29,291 bases of DNA, taken from Bacteroidales bacterium (GTDB taxonomy: Bacteria > Bacteroidota > Bacteroidia > Bacteroidales > UBA932). The position numbers and the translations under genes are program-made. Shown here one piece after another: positions 15,793-24,632 of the stretch. Location of the stretch: positions 1 through 29,291 of the forward strand of contig SFJA01000029.1 of assembly GCA_004556005.1 (NCBI GenBank), read 5' to 3'. The notes beneath the pieces were generated by a model that saw only the letters and a list, made by a program, of their open reading frames with translations, searched no databases and was not told the origin of the DNA. Position 1 is the stretch's first letter, and the number at the start of each line of letters is the position of its first letter.

Positions 15793-16687
15793 TGTCCTGT
15801 CTGCCCATTGTGTAGAAATGAATTGCCGGAACCCCATGCTTCAGAAGGTCCTTGCACTGAGCGCTGCACCACTCGCGGCCGGCCTCGTAGCAGTATGCCG
15901 CATCGTCGGCGTGTGAGTGAATGGTATGGACGAGTTCCTGCGGAATGTCTATTGAGAATGAGCGCGGCAGCAGTTCGATCTGCCTGGCGTTCGAAAGCGG
16001 TTTCAAGCCGGGAATGATAGGAACGGTGATCCCTGCTTCGCGGCACTTGTCGCGGAAACGGTAAAATACTGAATTGTCAAAGAACATCTGGGTGATGATG
16101 TAGTCCGCGCCGGCGTCAACCTTGCGCTTGAGGTTGGCAATGTCCTGGTCGAGGTTAGCTGCCTCGAAATGCTTCTCCGGATATGCCCCCACGCCTATGC
16201 AGAATGAGCAGTCCTTTTCCTTTTCAAAGCGGCGCACGGCACTCACGAGCTCGCTTGCATAACGGTATCCGTCAGGTTCGGGCGTGAACCGCTTTTCCCC
16301 AATGAGAGAGTCGCCCCGGAGGACCATTACGTTTTCGAAGCCCAAGAACCTGAAGTCCTGCAGCAGGCTCTCTATCCTGTCTGCCGAGCGCCCTCCGCAA
16401 ATCAGGTGCGGGACAGGCTCCACGCCGAATTCTGCCTGGATGGCGCAACAGACGGCTGTCTCGCTCACACGGCGCATAACGGCGTGCCGGGTGAAACTTC
16501 CGTCAGGAGTCTGCCTAAATTCGTACTCCTCGCGGTGGCTCGTGACATTGATGTAAGGCGGGCGGAACTCCATCAGCGGCCTGATGGTCTCAAGCAGTTC
16601 CTTCTTGCTGATTCCACCGCGCGGAGGTACAATCTCGAGAGATGGGAAAGCCTTTTTGCTGTCGCGTAATATGTCTTTTATCTTCAT
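15761..16687 (-). CDS. metF: 5,10-methylenetetrahydrofolate reductase
   Basis: MetF is a flavoenzyme that reduces 5,10-methylenetetrahydrofolate to the 5-methyl form used by MetH. The 308-residue protein (family about 290-300) shows the conserved glutamate 18 in SLEIVPPRGG, INVTSHREEYEF, HLICGGRSADRI, the NVMVLRGDS strand with its conserved aspartate, DYIITQMFFDN and PIIPGLKPL. The gene overlaps the start of metH by 32 bases, suggesting translational coupling between the enzyme making 5-methyltetrahydrofolate and the one consuming it. It lies 93 bases downstream of the flavodiiron gene on the same strand. Confidence 0.96.
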   Translation of the reverse strand: MKIKDILRDSKKAFPSLEIVPPRGGISKKELLETIRPLMEFRPPYINVTSHREEYEFRQTPDGSFTRHAVMRRVSETAVCCAIQAEFGVEPVPHLICGGRSADRIESLLQDFRFLGFENVMVLRGDSLIGEKRFTPEPDGYRYASELVSAVRRFEKEKDCSFCIGVGAYPEKHFEAANLDQDIANLKRKVDAGADYIITQMFFDNSVFYRFRDKCREAGITVPIIPGLKPLSNARQIELLPRSFSIDIPQELVHTIHSHADDAAYCYEAGREWCSAQCKDLLKHGVPAIHFYTMGRQDNVTSILRDNF

Positions 16688-16780
16688 TGCTACTTTAACT
16701 AACCATTACATCTTGTTCCTTGCTTTTCTCAGCACTTCAGCGTGTTTGCTGACTGTGGCTGCCTTCAAAGCGTCCGGCGT

Positions 16781-17974
16781 TTATGTCAGCAGGGCGTCAG
16801 CGAGCTGCTCGAGTGCCGGAATGTCGGACTCCTTCATTCGGCTCCTGATGGTGACGACAGGTTCTACAATCTCTATTTCCTTCATCTGAGAGAGTTGCTC
16901 CTTCATCACCCTGGCAGCGCAAGGCGCCCAGGAACCATTCTCGACAATTGCAACCCTGCGCTTGCAGTAACCCTTTGCCTGAAGCCTGTGAAGGAACTGA
17001 TACATAGGCGTAAACAAACCTCCGTCATATGATGAGGACGCAAATACCGCCTTGCTGTATCGGAAAGCGTCCTCGACGTTTTCCGCGATGTCGCTGCGGC
17101 TCAGGTCGCTTACAACAACCTTTGCGGCACCCTTGGCCCTCAGTATCTCCGCAAGTTTCCCTGCCGCTTCCAGTGTTCCTCCGTAAATTGATGCACAGGC
17201 AATGAAAACACCTTCTGTTTCAGGCTCGTAACTGCTCCAAGTGGAGTAAAGCTTCAAATAATCTCCTAGATTATCCTCGAGTATAGGCCCATGGAGAGGC
17301 CTGATGCTCTTTATGGCACCGCTTTCTGCAAGCGGTGCAAGTTTTCTGAGCAGGGTCTGGACAGGGCCGCCGTATTTGCCGACTATGTTGAAGTAATAGC
17401 GCCTTGCCTCGCAGCTCCAGTCATCGTCATCGCGACCGTAGAATCCGCATTTAGAAAGGGCTCCGAACTTGCCGAATGCATCGGCGCTGTACAGGACTCC
17501 GTCGTATTCGTCAAGGCTGACCATCACCTCCGGCCAGTGTACCATAGGAGCATCGAAGAAACGCAGGCTGTGTGAACCGAGCTCAAGGACGTCTCCTTCC
17601 TTCACTACGAGGGTCCTGCCCGCAAATGATGCGTCAGGCCAGAATTGACCAAGCATCTGGACGGCCTTCTGGCTGCAGACGAGCTGAAGGTTCGGGTAAA
17701 TGTCCAGCATGTCGCGGACCAGGGCCGAGTGGTCCGGCTCCATATGATGTACGATGAGATAATCCGGCGTCCTTCCTTCGAGGGCTTCGGTCAGATTGCG
17801 TTTCCATTCTTCGCCCTTGCGCGCGTCGCAGGTGTCCAGAACGGCGACTTTTTCGTCAAGTATCAGGTATGAGTTATATGCGATTCCTTCAGGAACTATG
17901 TACTGACCCTCGAAAAGGTCCAGGTCCAGGTCGTCGGTTCCGATGTACCTGGTTGTTTCGCTAAGCTTATTCAT
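16781..17974 (-). CDS. fprA: FprA-type flavodiiron protein
   Basis: Flavodiiron proteins reduce oxygen to water or nitric oxide to nitrous oxide in anaerobes, shielding them from oxidative or nitrosative stress. ATG 17974 (MNKLSETTRYIG) is chosen; the frame extends 59 codons upstream over AT-rich intergenic DNA. The 397-residue protein has a metallo-beta-lactamase domain with all diiron ligands visible: H77, E79, D81 and H82 in HMEPDH, H146 in MVHWPEV, D165 in SADAFGKFG and H228 in RPLHGPIL. A C-terminal flavodoxin domain follows (FIACASIYGGTLEAAGKLAE, ASSSYDGGLF, VAIVENGSWAP). It is the first gene of the minus-strand methionine/aspartate run and diverges from ilvD. Its redox partner is not visible here. 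Confidence 0.94.
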   Translation of the reverse strand: MNKLSETTRYIGTDDLDLDLFEGQYIVPEGIAYNSYLILDEKVAVLDTCDARKGEEWKRNLTEALEGRTPDYLIVHHMEPDHSALVRDMLDIYPNLQLVCSQKAVQMLGQFWPDASFAGRTLVVKEGDVLELGSHSLRFFDAPMVHWPEVMVSLDEYDGVLYSADAFGKFGALSKCGFYGRDDDDWSCEARRYYFNIVGKYGGPVQTLLRKLAPLAESGAIKSIRPLHGPILEDNLGDYLKLYSTWSSYEPETEGVFIACASIYGGTLEAAGKLAEILRAKGAAKVVVSDLSRSDIAENVEDAFRYSKAVFASSSYDGGLFTPMYQFLHRLQAKGYCKRRVAIVENGSWAPCAARVMKEQLSQMKEIEIVEPVVTIRSRMKESDIPALEQLADALLT

Positions 17975-18137
17975 AATGATTCCAATCGTACAAATATCCC
18001 GTAAAGTTAGAAAAAAATTCCCAATTACCTTCATTGATGTCTTAGTCTGACATAACTTCTTGTGACATTGTCGCGGAGCCGTAGCCTTGAGCTTACAACT
18101 GTGTTTTACAGCCTGTATATAAATTAAGGTCAAGATC

Positions 18138-18168
18138 TTTGTATATTGCAAGATAATTGCTATCTTCG
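18138..18168 (+). promoter_or_regulatory. Promoter of the ilv-leu operon
   Basis: TTTG at 18138-18141, then 19 bases, then TATCTTCG at 18161-18168, one mismatch from the Bacteroidota -7 consensus TAnnTTTG. Transcription would start about 18173-18176, leaving only about 15 untranslated bases before ATG 18190. That leaves no room for a leader peptide or attenuator on this transcript, so control is more likely by a protein binding upstream. Confidence 0.7.
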
Positions 18169-18189
18169 CAAGACGGATAGTTCAGTAGT

Positions 18190-20028
18190 ATGAAATTGAA
18201 AAGCAGCAAAACAATCGAAGGTAGGAGGATGTCTGGATCAAGGGCTCTCTGGATGGCTGACGGAATGAAGCGCGAGCAGTTCGGCAAGCCGATAATTGCC
18301 ATAGCCAACTCCTTTACCCAGTTCGTTCCCGGCCATACCCATCTGCACGAGGCGGGACAGATAATCAAGGAAGAAATAGAGAAACTCGGCTGTTTCGCCG
18401 CCGAATTTGACACCATTGCCATCGATGACGGCATTGCGATGGGGCACGACGGAATGTTGTATTCGCTCCCGAGCCGCGAGATAATCGCTGACAGTGTCGA
18501 GTATATGGTCAGCGCCCACAAGGCGGATGCCCTGGTGTGCATCAGCAACTGCGACAAGATTACGCCGGGTATGCTGATGGCAGCCATGAGGCTCAACATC
18601 CCTACAGTCTTTGTGTCCGGCGGACCTATGGAGGCAGGGTGCCTGGGTCAGGAAAAGATTGACCTGATTGTGGCTATGGTAAAGTCTGCTGATCCTACGG
18701 TAAGCGACGGTGAGATAGAGGACATAGAATCTGCAGCCTGTCCTACTTGCGGCAGCTGTTCAGGCATGTTCACCGCCAACTCGATGAACTGCCTTACCGA
18801 AGCCATTGGGCTCTCCCTGCCGGGCAACGGCACGATAGTGGCCACACACAAGCTCCGCGAGCAGCTTATGCGCAAGGCCGCAAGACTCATCGTGGAAAAT
18901 GCAAAACGCTATTACGAACAGGATGACTGCTCGGTTCTTCCTCGAAGCATAGCAACACGGCAGGCCTTCCTCAACGCAATGACCCTGGACATAGCGATGG
19001 GCGGTTCCACAAATACGGTCCTGCATCTTCTTGCCGTGGCTCGCGAGGCGGGAGTTGACTTCACCATGGCTGACATCGACAGCCTGTCACGCAGGGTTCC
19101 TTGTCTTTGCAAGGTAGCCCCGAACACCCAGAAATACCATATCCAGGACGTAGGCCGCGCCGGAGGAATCATTGGCATACTCGCTGAACTTGCAGCGGCC
19201 GGTCTCGTGGACACGTCGCTCAGGCGTGTTGACAATTTGACCCTTGCTGAGGCCATAGCCTCATATGGGGTTTGCTCGGAGAGTTTTGACAGTTCCAACT
19301 CTTCCATTTATCTTGCTGCTCCGGCCGGTGTGCGCAGCTGCGCAATGGCTTCACAGGACAATTATTACGAGTCCCTCGATCTCGACCGCGAGACGGGCTG
19401 CATACGCTCTGTAAGCAACGCCTATACCCGCGACGGCGGACTGGCCGTTCTCAGGGGCAACATAGCTCCGGACGGCTGCGTAGTCAAGACTGCCGGTGTA
19501 GATCCTTCTCTCTGGCATTTCGAAGGAACCGCCAAGGTATTTGATTCACAGGAGGCTGCCTGCGAGGGCATACTCGGTGGACAGGTCAGGGCAGGTGACG
19601 TAGTAGTCATCACCTACGAGGGTCCGAAGGGTGGTCCTGGAATGCAGGAAATGCTCTATCCAACCTCATACATCAAGTCCATGCATCTCGGAAAGGAATG
19701 TGCTCTCATCACAGATGGACGCTTCAGCGGGGGTACCTCGGGATTGAGCATAGGACATATTTCTCCGGAAGCGGCTTCGGGCGGAAACATCGCTCTTGTC
19801 AGGGACGGCGATTCCATAATAATCGACATCCCTTCACGCAGCATAAATGTCTGCCTCAGCGTAGCGGAACTTCAGAAACGCCGCCGCGAAGAGGAGGAAA
19901 GGGGACGCAAGGCATTTACTCCGCCGCACCGCGACCGCAAGGTTTCACGCAGTCTCAGGGCATATGCCGCTATGGTAAGCAGCGCGGACAAGGGTGCCGT
20001 AAGGTTGCTTGATGATGACAACATATAG
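18190..20028 (+). CDS. ilvD: Dihydroxy-acid dehydratase
   Basis: IlvD dehydrates 2,3-dihydroxy-isovalerate and 2,3-dihydroxy-3-methylvalerate to the 2-oxo acids that precede valine/leucine and isoleucine. The 612-residue protein matches the long E. coli-type family. It shows SFTQFVPGHTHL near 41-52, iron-sulfur cysteines in CISNCDKITPGM (117-121) and ACPTCGSCSGMFTANSMNCL, and the C-terminal GRFSGGTSGLSIGHISPEAASGG. It is first in a long plus-strand operon and has its own Bacteroidota-type promoter; ilvB follows after 16 bases. The enzyme is oxygen-sensitive through its cluster, which may make the divergent flavodiiron gene a meaningful neighbour; that is inference. Confidence 0.97.
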   Translation: MKLKSSKTIEGRRMSGSRALWMADGMKREQFGKPIIAIANSFTQFVPGHTHLHEAGQIIKEEIEKLGCFAAEFDTIAIDDGIAMGHDGMLYSLPSREIIADSVEYMVSAHKADALVCISNCDKITPGMLMAAMRLNIPTVFVSGGPMEAGCLGQEKIDLIVAMVKSADPTVSDGEIEDIESAACPTCGSCSGMFTANSMNCLTEAIGLSLPGNGTIVATHKLREQLMRKAARLIVENAKRYYEQDDCSVLPRSIATRQAFLNAMTLDIAMGGSTNTVLHLLAVAREAGVDFTMADIDSLSRRVPCLCKVAPNTQKYHIQDVGRAGGIIGILAELAAAGLVDTSLRRVDNLTLAEAIASYGVCSESFDSSNSSIYLAAPAGVRSCAMASQDNYYESLDLDRETGCIRSVSNAYTRDGGLAVLRGNIAPDGCVVKTAGVDPSLWHFEGTAKVFDSQEAACEGILGGQVRAGDVVVITYEGPKGGPGMQEMLYPTSYIKSMHLGKECALITDGRFSGGTSGLSIGHISPEAASGGNIALVRDGDSIIIDIPSRSINVCLSVAELQKRRREEEERGRKAFTPPHRDRKVSRSLRAYAAMVSSADKGAVRLLDDDNI

Positions 20029-20044
20029 TTAACAGGCTGATTGT

Positions 20045-21763
20045 ATGGACAAGATAATGACAGGCGCGGAGATACTCCTGGAAAGTCTGCTTGCCGAGGG
20101 AATCGATACCGTATTTGGATACCCTGGCGGACAGATTCTTCAGGTATATGACAAGATGTACTCCTACTCCGACCGCCTCAGACATATACTGGTGCGCCAC
20201 GAACAGGGCGCGATTCACGCCGCCCAGGGCTATGCCAGGGCATCTTCCCGACTGGGTGTCGTAATAGTGACTTCCGGTCCGGGAGCCACCAACGTGATTA
20301 CGGGCATTGCCGATGCTATGATTGACTCAACACCTCTGCTGGTAATATGCGGTCAGGTTGGAACGGCTGCCCTCGGCACGGATGCATTCCAGGAAACCGA
20401 CCTCATAGGAATGGCCGTTCCGATCAGCAAATGGACTATGCAGATACGCCGTCCTGAGGATGTGGCGCCAGCGGTTGCCAAGGCAGTATATATCGCGATG
20501 ACCGGCCGTCCTGGACCTGTCGTTCTGGATTTTACCAAGGACGCCCAGATTGGCAGCGCGCCTTTCATCTATAGCAAATGCTCGTTCATCCGCAGTTATC
20601 TGCCGGTTCCCGAAACCGATCCCGAATCCGTTGCAAAGGCTGTTGAACTGATCGAAGAGTCCAGCCGTCCGCTCGTTGTCTGCGGGCAGGGTGTGATCCT
20701 TTCGGGCGCGGAGAAGGAACTGATGGAATTTGTCCGCAAGGGAGGTATTCCTGTGGCTTCTACGCTGCTCGGACTCAGCGCCGTTCCTTCAGACTTCCCT
20801 TACTATGTAGGTATGGTCGGAATGCACGGCAATGTCGCGGCCAATATGATGACCCAGAAATGCGACCTGCTGATAGCCGTCGGCATGCGTTTCGATGACA
20901 GGGTTACGGGCAAGATTTCCGAATATGCCCCGAAGGCGAAGATAATCCACATAGACATAGACCCTTGCGAACTCGGCAAGGTCGTGCGCGTTGACGTGCC
21001 TGTGGCCGGTGATGCGAAGAGTGTGCTTTCAAAAATCACGGAAGCTATGCGATTCTCCAACCACGATGAATGGCTGTGCTCAGCCCGCCACTATGAGGAG
21101 GTTGAGGACAAGGAAGTCATAGCTCCCGAGGTCAGGCCGACGGAAGGTCGCATCAATATGGGAGAGGTCGTTGCAAGATTTTCCGAAGTGTGCGGAAACG
21201 ATGCGATAGTCGTGACCGACGTCGGTCAGAACCAGATGAGCGCGGCGAGGTATTCGCGCTTCAAGCGCAGCCGCAGCTTCATCTCATCCGGAGGTCTGGG
21301 CACTATGGGATTCGGCATTCCGGCCGCTATGGGCGCGAAGCTCGGCGCACCTGACCGTCAGGTCTGCCTGTTCGTCGGCGACGGAGGACTGCAGATGACC
21401 GAACAAGAATTCGGCACCATAATGCAGGAGCGCATCGCGGTCAAGATGGTCCTGCTCAACAATAACTGGCTGGGAAACGTGCGCCAGTGGCAGGAACTCT
21501 TCTACGGCGAGAGGTATTCGCAGACCAGGATGCTCAATCCGGATTATTCGCTCATTGCCGCAGCATACGGTATCAAGTACCGCAAGGTGGTTGAGCGTGA
21601 GGAACTTGAGCCGGCGCTCAGGGAAATGGCACTCAGTGACGAGCCTTGGCTGCTTGAAGTAATGGTCGAGGAGGCCGGAATGGTCTATCCTATGATTCCT
21701 CCGGGAAAAAGGGTTGACGAAATAATGCTCTCTACAGACAAGTGGTATGATGACAGAGGATAA
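20045..21763 (+). CDS. ilvB: Acetolactate synthase, large (catalytic) subunit
   Basis: This thiamine-diphosphate enzyme condenses two pyruvates to acetolactate, or pyruvate with 2-oxobutyrate to acetohydroxybutyrate. The 572 residues are normal. The N-terminal GYPGGQILQVYD and the catalytic glutamate in RHEQGAIHAAQGYARAS, the central FAD-type domain (GMVGMHGNVAANMMT, IHIDIDPCELGK) and the C-terminal thiamine-diphosphate motif starting GDGGLQMTEQEF and ending LLNNNWLGNVRQWQ are all present. The next gene, the regulatory subunit, overlaps its 3' end by 17 bases, consistent with coupled translation of a two-subunit enzyme. Confidence 0.97.
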   Translation: MDKIMTGAEILLESLLAEGIDTVFGYPGGQILQVYDKMYSYSDRLRHILVRHEQGAIHAAQGYARASSRLGVVIVTSGPGATNVITGIADAMIDSTPLLVICGQVGTAALGTDAFQETDLIGMAVPISKWTMQIRRPEDVAPAVAKAVYIAMTGRPGPVVLDFTKDAQIGSAPFIYSKCSFIRSYLPVPETDPESVAKAVELIEESSRPLVVCGQGVILSGAEKELMEFVRKGGIPVASTLLGLSAVPSDFPYYVGMVGMHGNVAANMMTQKCDLLIAVGMRFDDRVTGKISEYAPKAKIIHIDIDPCELGKVVRVDVPVAGDAKSVLSKITEAMRFSNHDEWLCSARHYEEVEDKEVIAPEVRPTEGRINMGEVVARFSEVCGNDAIVVTDVGQNQMSAARYSRFKRSRSFISSGGLGTMGFGIPAAMGAKLGAPDRQVCLFVGDGGLQMTEQEFGTIMQERIAVKMVLLNNNWLGNVRQWQELFYGERYSQTRMLNPDYSLIAAAYGIKYRKVVEREELEPALREMALSDEPWLLEVMVEEAGMVYPMIPPGKRVDEIMLSTDKWYDDRG

Positions 21764-22076
21764 GAAAATATACGTAATCTCGGTTTATTCCGAGAATCAG
21801 ATCGGCCTTCTGGGCTCGATTTCAAACATATTTGCAAGAAGGAACATCAACATAGAGAGCCTTACCGTGTTCCCGTCCGAGTTTCCCGGCGTGCATCATT
21901 TCACGTTCAGGGTAACTGCCGACGAGCGCATTGCGGCCATGCTTGTGAGGCTTATCGAAAAGAAGGTTGACGTGATAAAGGCCTTCTGGTTCCTATGCGA
22001 CAGTGTATGGTCTTCGGAGCACGAGACTATGTCAAAGCTCCTTGAACAAAGAATGTTTGACAAAAAAGATAAATAA
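21747..22076 (+). CDS. ilvN: Acetolactate synthase, small (regulatory) subunit, short form
   Basis: A 109-residue protein with one ACT domain (YVISVYSENQIGLLGSISNI, INIESLTVFPSE, HHFTFRV) that binds the catalytic subunit and normally senses valine. It starts inside the end of ilvB (ATG 21747, or ATG 21750 one codon later) and ends 3 bases before ilvC. Many small subunits are about 160-190 residues with a second C-terminal domain. Here only a short charged tail (residues 90-109) follows the ACT domain, as in E. coli IlvN. The reading frame is intact with tight junctions on both sides, so this appears to be a natural short form rather than a truncation. Confidence 0.93.
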   Translation: MMTEDKKIYVISVYSENQIGLLGSISNIFARRNINIESLTVFPSEFPGVHHFTFRVTADERIAAMLVRLIEKKVDVIKAFWFLCDSVWSSEHETMSKLLEQRMFDKKDK

Positions 22077-22079
22077 AAA

Positions 22080-23129
22080 ATGGCTAAACTTGATTTTGGC
22101 GGAGTACAGGAAACAGTTGTAACCCGCAGTGAATTTACCCTTGCTAAAGCGCAGGAAACTTTGAAAGGTAAGAAGATTGCCGTTCTCGGATATGGTGTAC
22201 AGGGTCCTGGACAGTCGCTCAACCTCCGTGACAACGGATTTGACGTGATTATCGGACAGCGTCCGGGCAAGACCTGGGAAAAGGCCGTTGCAGACGGCTG
22301 GGTACCGGGCGAAACCCTCTTCAGCATCGAGGAGGCAAGCGAAAGGGGAGACATCATCTGCTGCCTGCTTTCAGACGCAGCCGTCATGTCCGTATGGCCT
22401 ACCATCAAGCCTCACCTCACTGCTGGTAAGACACTTTACTTCTCACACGGATTTGCAATTACCTGGAGTGACCGCACAGGATGCGTTCCACCGGCTGATA
22501 TCGACGTCGTTATGGTAGCGCCTAAGGGCTCCGGAGCAACGGTTCGTTCCCTCTATCTCGAGGGTCGCGGAATCAACTCTTCTTTCGCAGTATATCAGGA
22601 TGTCAGCGGACACGCTCTAGAAACCACTCTTGCTCTCGGAATCGGTATCGGTTCAGGCTATCTTTTCGAGACCACATTCCAGCGTGAGGCCATTTCTGAC
22701 CTTACCGGAGAGAGAGGTTCGCTTATGGGAGCCATCCAGGGACTTCTTCTCGCCCAGTACGAAGTTCTTCGCGAGCACGGCCATAGCCCGAGCGAGGCGT
22801 TCAACGAGACCGTAGAGGAACTCACCCAGTCACTTATGCCGCTCTTCGCAGCCAAGGGAATGGACTGGATGTACGCAAACTGCTCTACAACCGCACAGAG
22901 GGGCGCCCTCGACTGGATGGGACCTTTCCATGATGCAATCAAGCCTGTCGTTGAGAAGCTCTACGAAAGCGTGGCAAGCGGAAACGAAGCTCAGATCTCA
23001 ATCGACTCCAACTCAAAACCTGACTACCGCGAAGGTCTGGAAAAGGAACTCAAGGCCCTCAGGGAAAGCGAGATGTGGCGCACCGCCGTTACCGTACGCT
23101 CACTCAGGCCAGAAAACAGCAAGAAATAA
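22080..23129 (+). CDS. ilvC: Ketol-acid reductoisomerase
   Basis: IlvC isomerises and reduces acetolactate or acetohydroxybutyrate to the dihydroxy acid used by IlvD, with NAD(P)H. The 349-residue protein is the short class I type. The N-terminal Rossmann motif is IAVLGYGVQGPGQSLNLRDNG, with PGQ in place of the more usual AHA(L/Q). VVMVAPKGSGATVRSLYLEGRG and the C-terminal knotted domain (DLTGERGSLMGAIQGLLLAQYE, then EALxEL-like NETVEELTQSLMP) are present. A 3-base gap separates it from both ilvN and leuA. Confidence 0.96.
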   Translation: MAKLDFGGVQETVVTRSEFTLAKAQETLKGKKIAVLGYGVQGPGQSLNLRDNGFDVIIGQRPGKTWEKAVADGWVPGETLFSIEEASERGDIICCLLSDAAVMSVWPTIKPHLTAGKTLYFSHGFAITWSDRTGCVPPADIDVVMVAPKGSGATVRSLYLEGRGINSSFAVYQDVSGHALETTLALGIGIGSGYLFETTFQREAISDLTGERGSLMGAIQGLLLAQYEVLREHGHSPSEAFNETVEELTQSLMPLFAAKGMDWMYANCSTTAQRGALDWMGPFHDAIKPVVEKLYESVASGNEAQISIDSNSKPDYREGLEKELKALRESEMWRTAVTVRSLRPENSKK

Positions 23130-23132
23130 TGT

Positions 23133-24632
23133 ATGGACAACAGGGTTTATATTTTCGATACCACACTCAGGGACGGCGAGCAGGTGCCGGGATGCCAGCT
23201 TAACACAGTTGAGAAAATCCAGGTAGCCAAGGCGCTCGAAGGTCTCGGCGTGGATGTCATCGAGGCGGGATTTCCGATTTCGAGTCCTGGTGACTTCAAC
23301 TCGGTCGTGGAGATTTCCAAGGCCGTCACCTGGCCTACCATATGCGCACTCACCAGGGCGGTGCAGAAGGACATCGACGTTGCTGTCGATTCGCTTAAGT
23401 ACGCCAAGCACAAGCGCATACATACCGGAATCGGTACTTCCGACTCCCATATCTTGTACAAGTTCCGCTCCAATCGAGAAGAGATAATCGAGCGGGCGGT
23501 CCGCGCTGTCAAATATGCCAGGCAGTATGTCGATGAGGTCGAATTCTACGCCGAAGACGCCGGACGTACCGACAACGAGTACCTCGCCCGCGTGGTCGAG
23601 GCCGTAATCAAGGCCGGCGCTACCGTGGTGAACATTCCGGACACCACGGGCTATTGCCTTCCGGACGAATACGGTGCAAAGATCAAGTACCTGATGGAGC
23701 ACGTGGACGGCATCGACAAGGCAATCATCTCCACCCACTGTCACAACGACCTGGGTATGGCGACGGCAAACACGATGTCCGGACTGCTCAACGGAGCGCG
23801 CCAGTGCGAAGTGACCATAAACGGAGTGGGCGAGCGAGCCGGCAACACCGCGCTTGAGGAGATAGCAATGATACTCAAATGCCACACCGACATTGACCTC
23901 TGCACAAATATCAACACTACCCGCATAGCGCCTGTCAGCCGTATGGTTTCCAGCCTTATGAATATGCCTGTGCAGGCAAACAAGGCAATTGTCGGCCGCA
24001 ATGCATTTGCCCATTCTTCAGGCATTCATCAGGACGGTGTGCTCAAGCAGGCAAGCACTTACGAAATCATCGACCCGAAGGACGTCGGCCTCGATGACAA
24101 CAACATAGTGCTCACTGCACGCAGCGGCCACGCTGCCCTCCGCTACCGTCTCGAAGTGCTTGGAATCAAGGTAGATGACAGCAAGCTTGAAAAACTCTAC
24201 GAGGCCTTCCTCAAGCTTGCAGACCAGAAGAAGCAGGTTAATGACGACGACCTTCTGATGCTCGCAGGAGCGGAGAGGGTTGCCGACAGGCACATAGTCC
24301 TTGAATACCTTCAGGTGACAAGCGGCAAGGGGCTCAAGCCCGTTGCAAGCATAGGCCTTTCTATCGCCGGGGAAAAATTCGAGGCCGCAGCAAGCGGAAA
24401 CGGTCCTGTGGATGCAGCCATCAACGCGCTCAAGAATATCATCAAGCGCAAGATGACCATCAAGGAGTTTACCATCCAGAGCATCACCAAGGGTTCGGAC
24501 GATACCGGAAAGGTGCATATGCAGGTGGAGCACGACGGTAAGCTTTATTTCGGCTTTGGCGCTGATACTGATATAGTTACCGCATCTGTAGAAGCATTTG
24601 TGGATTGCGTAAACAAATTTGGCAACCGATGA
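23133..24632 (+). CDS. leuA: 2-isopropylmalate synthase
   Basis: LeuA condenses acetyl-CoA with 2-oxoisovalerate, the committed step of leucine synthesis. The 499-residue protein has the catalytic DTTLRDGEQVPG at its start, RIHTGIGTSDSHI near 95-107 (the HTxxxTS signature of true isopropylmalate synthases), the metal-binding STHCHNDLGMATANT and the NGVGERAGNTALEE loop. A C-terminal LeuA regulatory domain (from about residue 385, VTSGKGLKPVASIGL) normally mediates leucine feedback. Its stop overlaps the leuC start as ATGA. A second LeuA-family gene in this operon differs in the substrate pocket. Confidence 0.95.
   Translation: MDNRVYIFDTTLRDGEQVPGCQLNTVEKIQVAKALEGLGVDVIEAGFPISSPGDFNSVVEISKAVTWPTICALTRAVQKDIDVAVDSLKYAKHKRIHTGIGTSDSHILYKFRSNREEIIERAVRAVKYARQYVDEVEFYAEDAGRTDNEYLARVVEAVIKAGATVVNIPDTTGYCLPDEYGAKIKYLMEHVDGIDKAIISTHCHNDLGMATANTMSGLLNGARQCEVTINGVGERAGNTALEEIAMILKCHTDIDLCTNINTTRIAPVSRMVSSLMNMPVQANKAIVGRNAFAHSSGIHQDGVLKQASTYEIIDPKDVGLDDNNIVLTARSGHAALRYRLEVLGIKVDDSKLEKLYEAFLKLADQKKQVNDDDLLMLAGAERVADRHIVLEYLQVTSGKGLKPVASIGLSIAGEKFEAAASGNGPVDAAINALKNIIKRKMTIKEFTIQSITKGSDDTGKVHMQVEHDGKLYFGFGADTDIVTASVEAFVDCVNKFGNR

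Noticed and set aside
15761..16780. SAM or cobalamin riboswitch controlling metF/metH
   Set aside because: metH overlaps metF and the 93 bases before metF show no recognisable riboswitch core; none was seen in the 215-base region before fprA either.
18142..18189. Leader peptide or attenuator before ilvD
   Set aside because: The predicted start is about 15 bases from the ATG, leaving no room; no run of Ile/Leu/Val codons or terminator hairpin is present.
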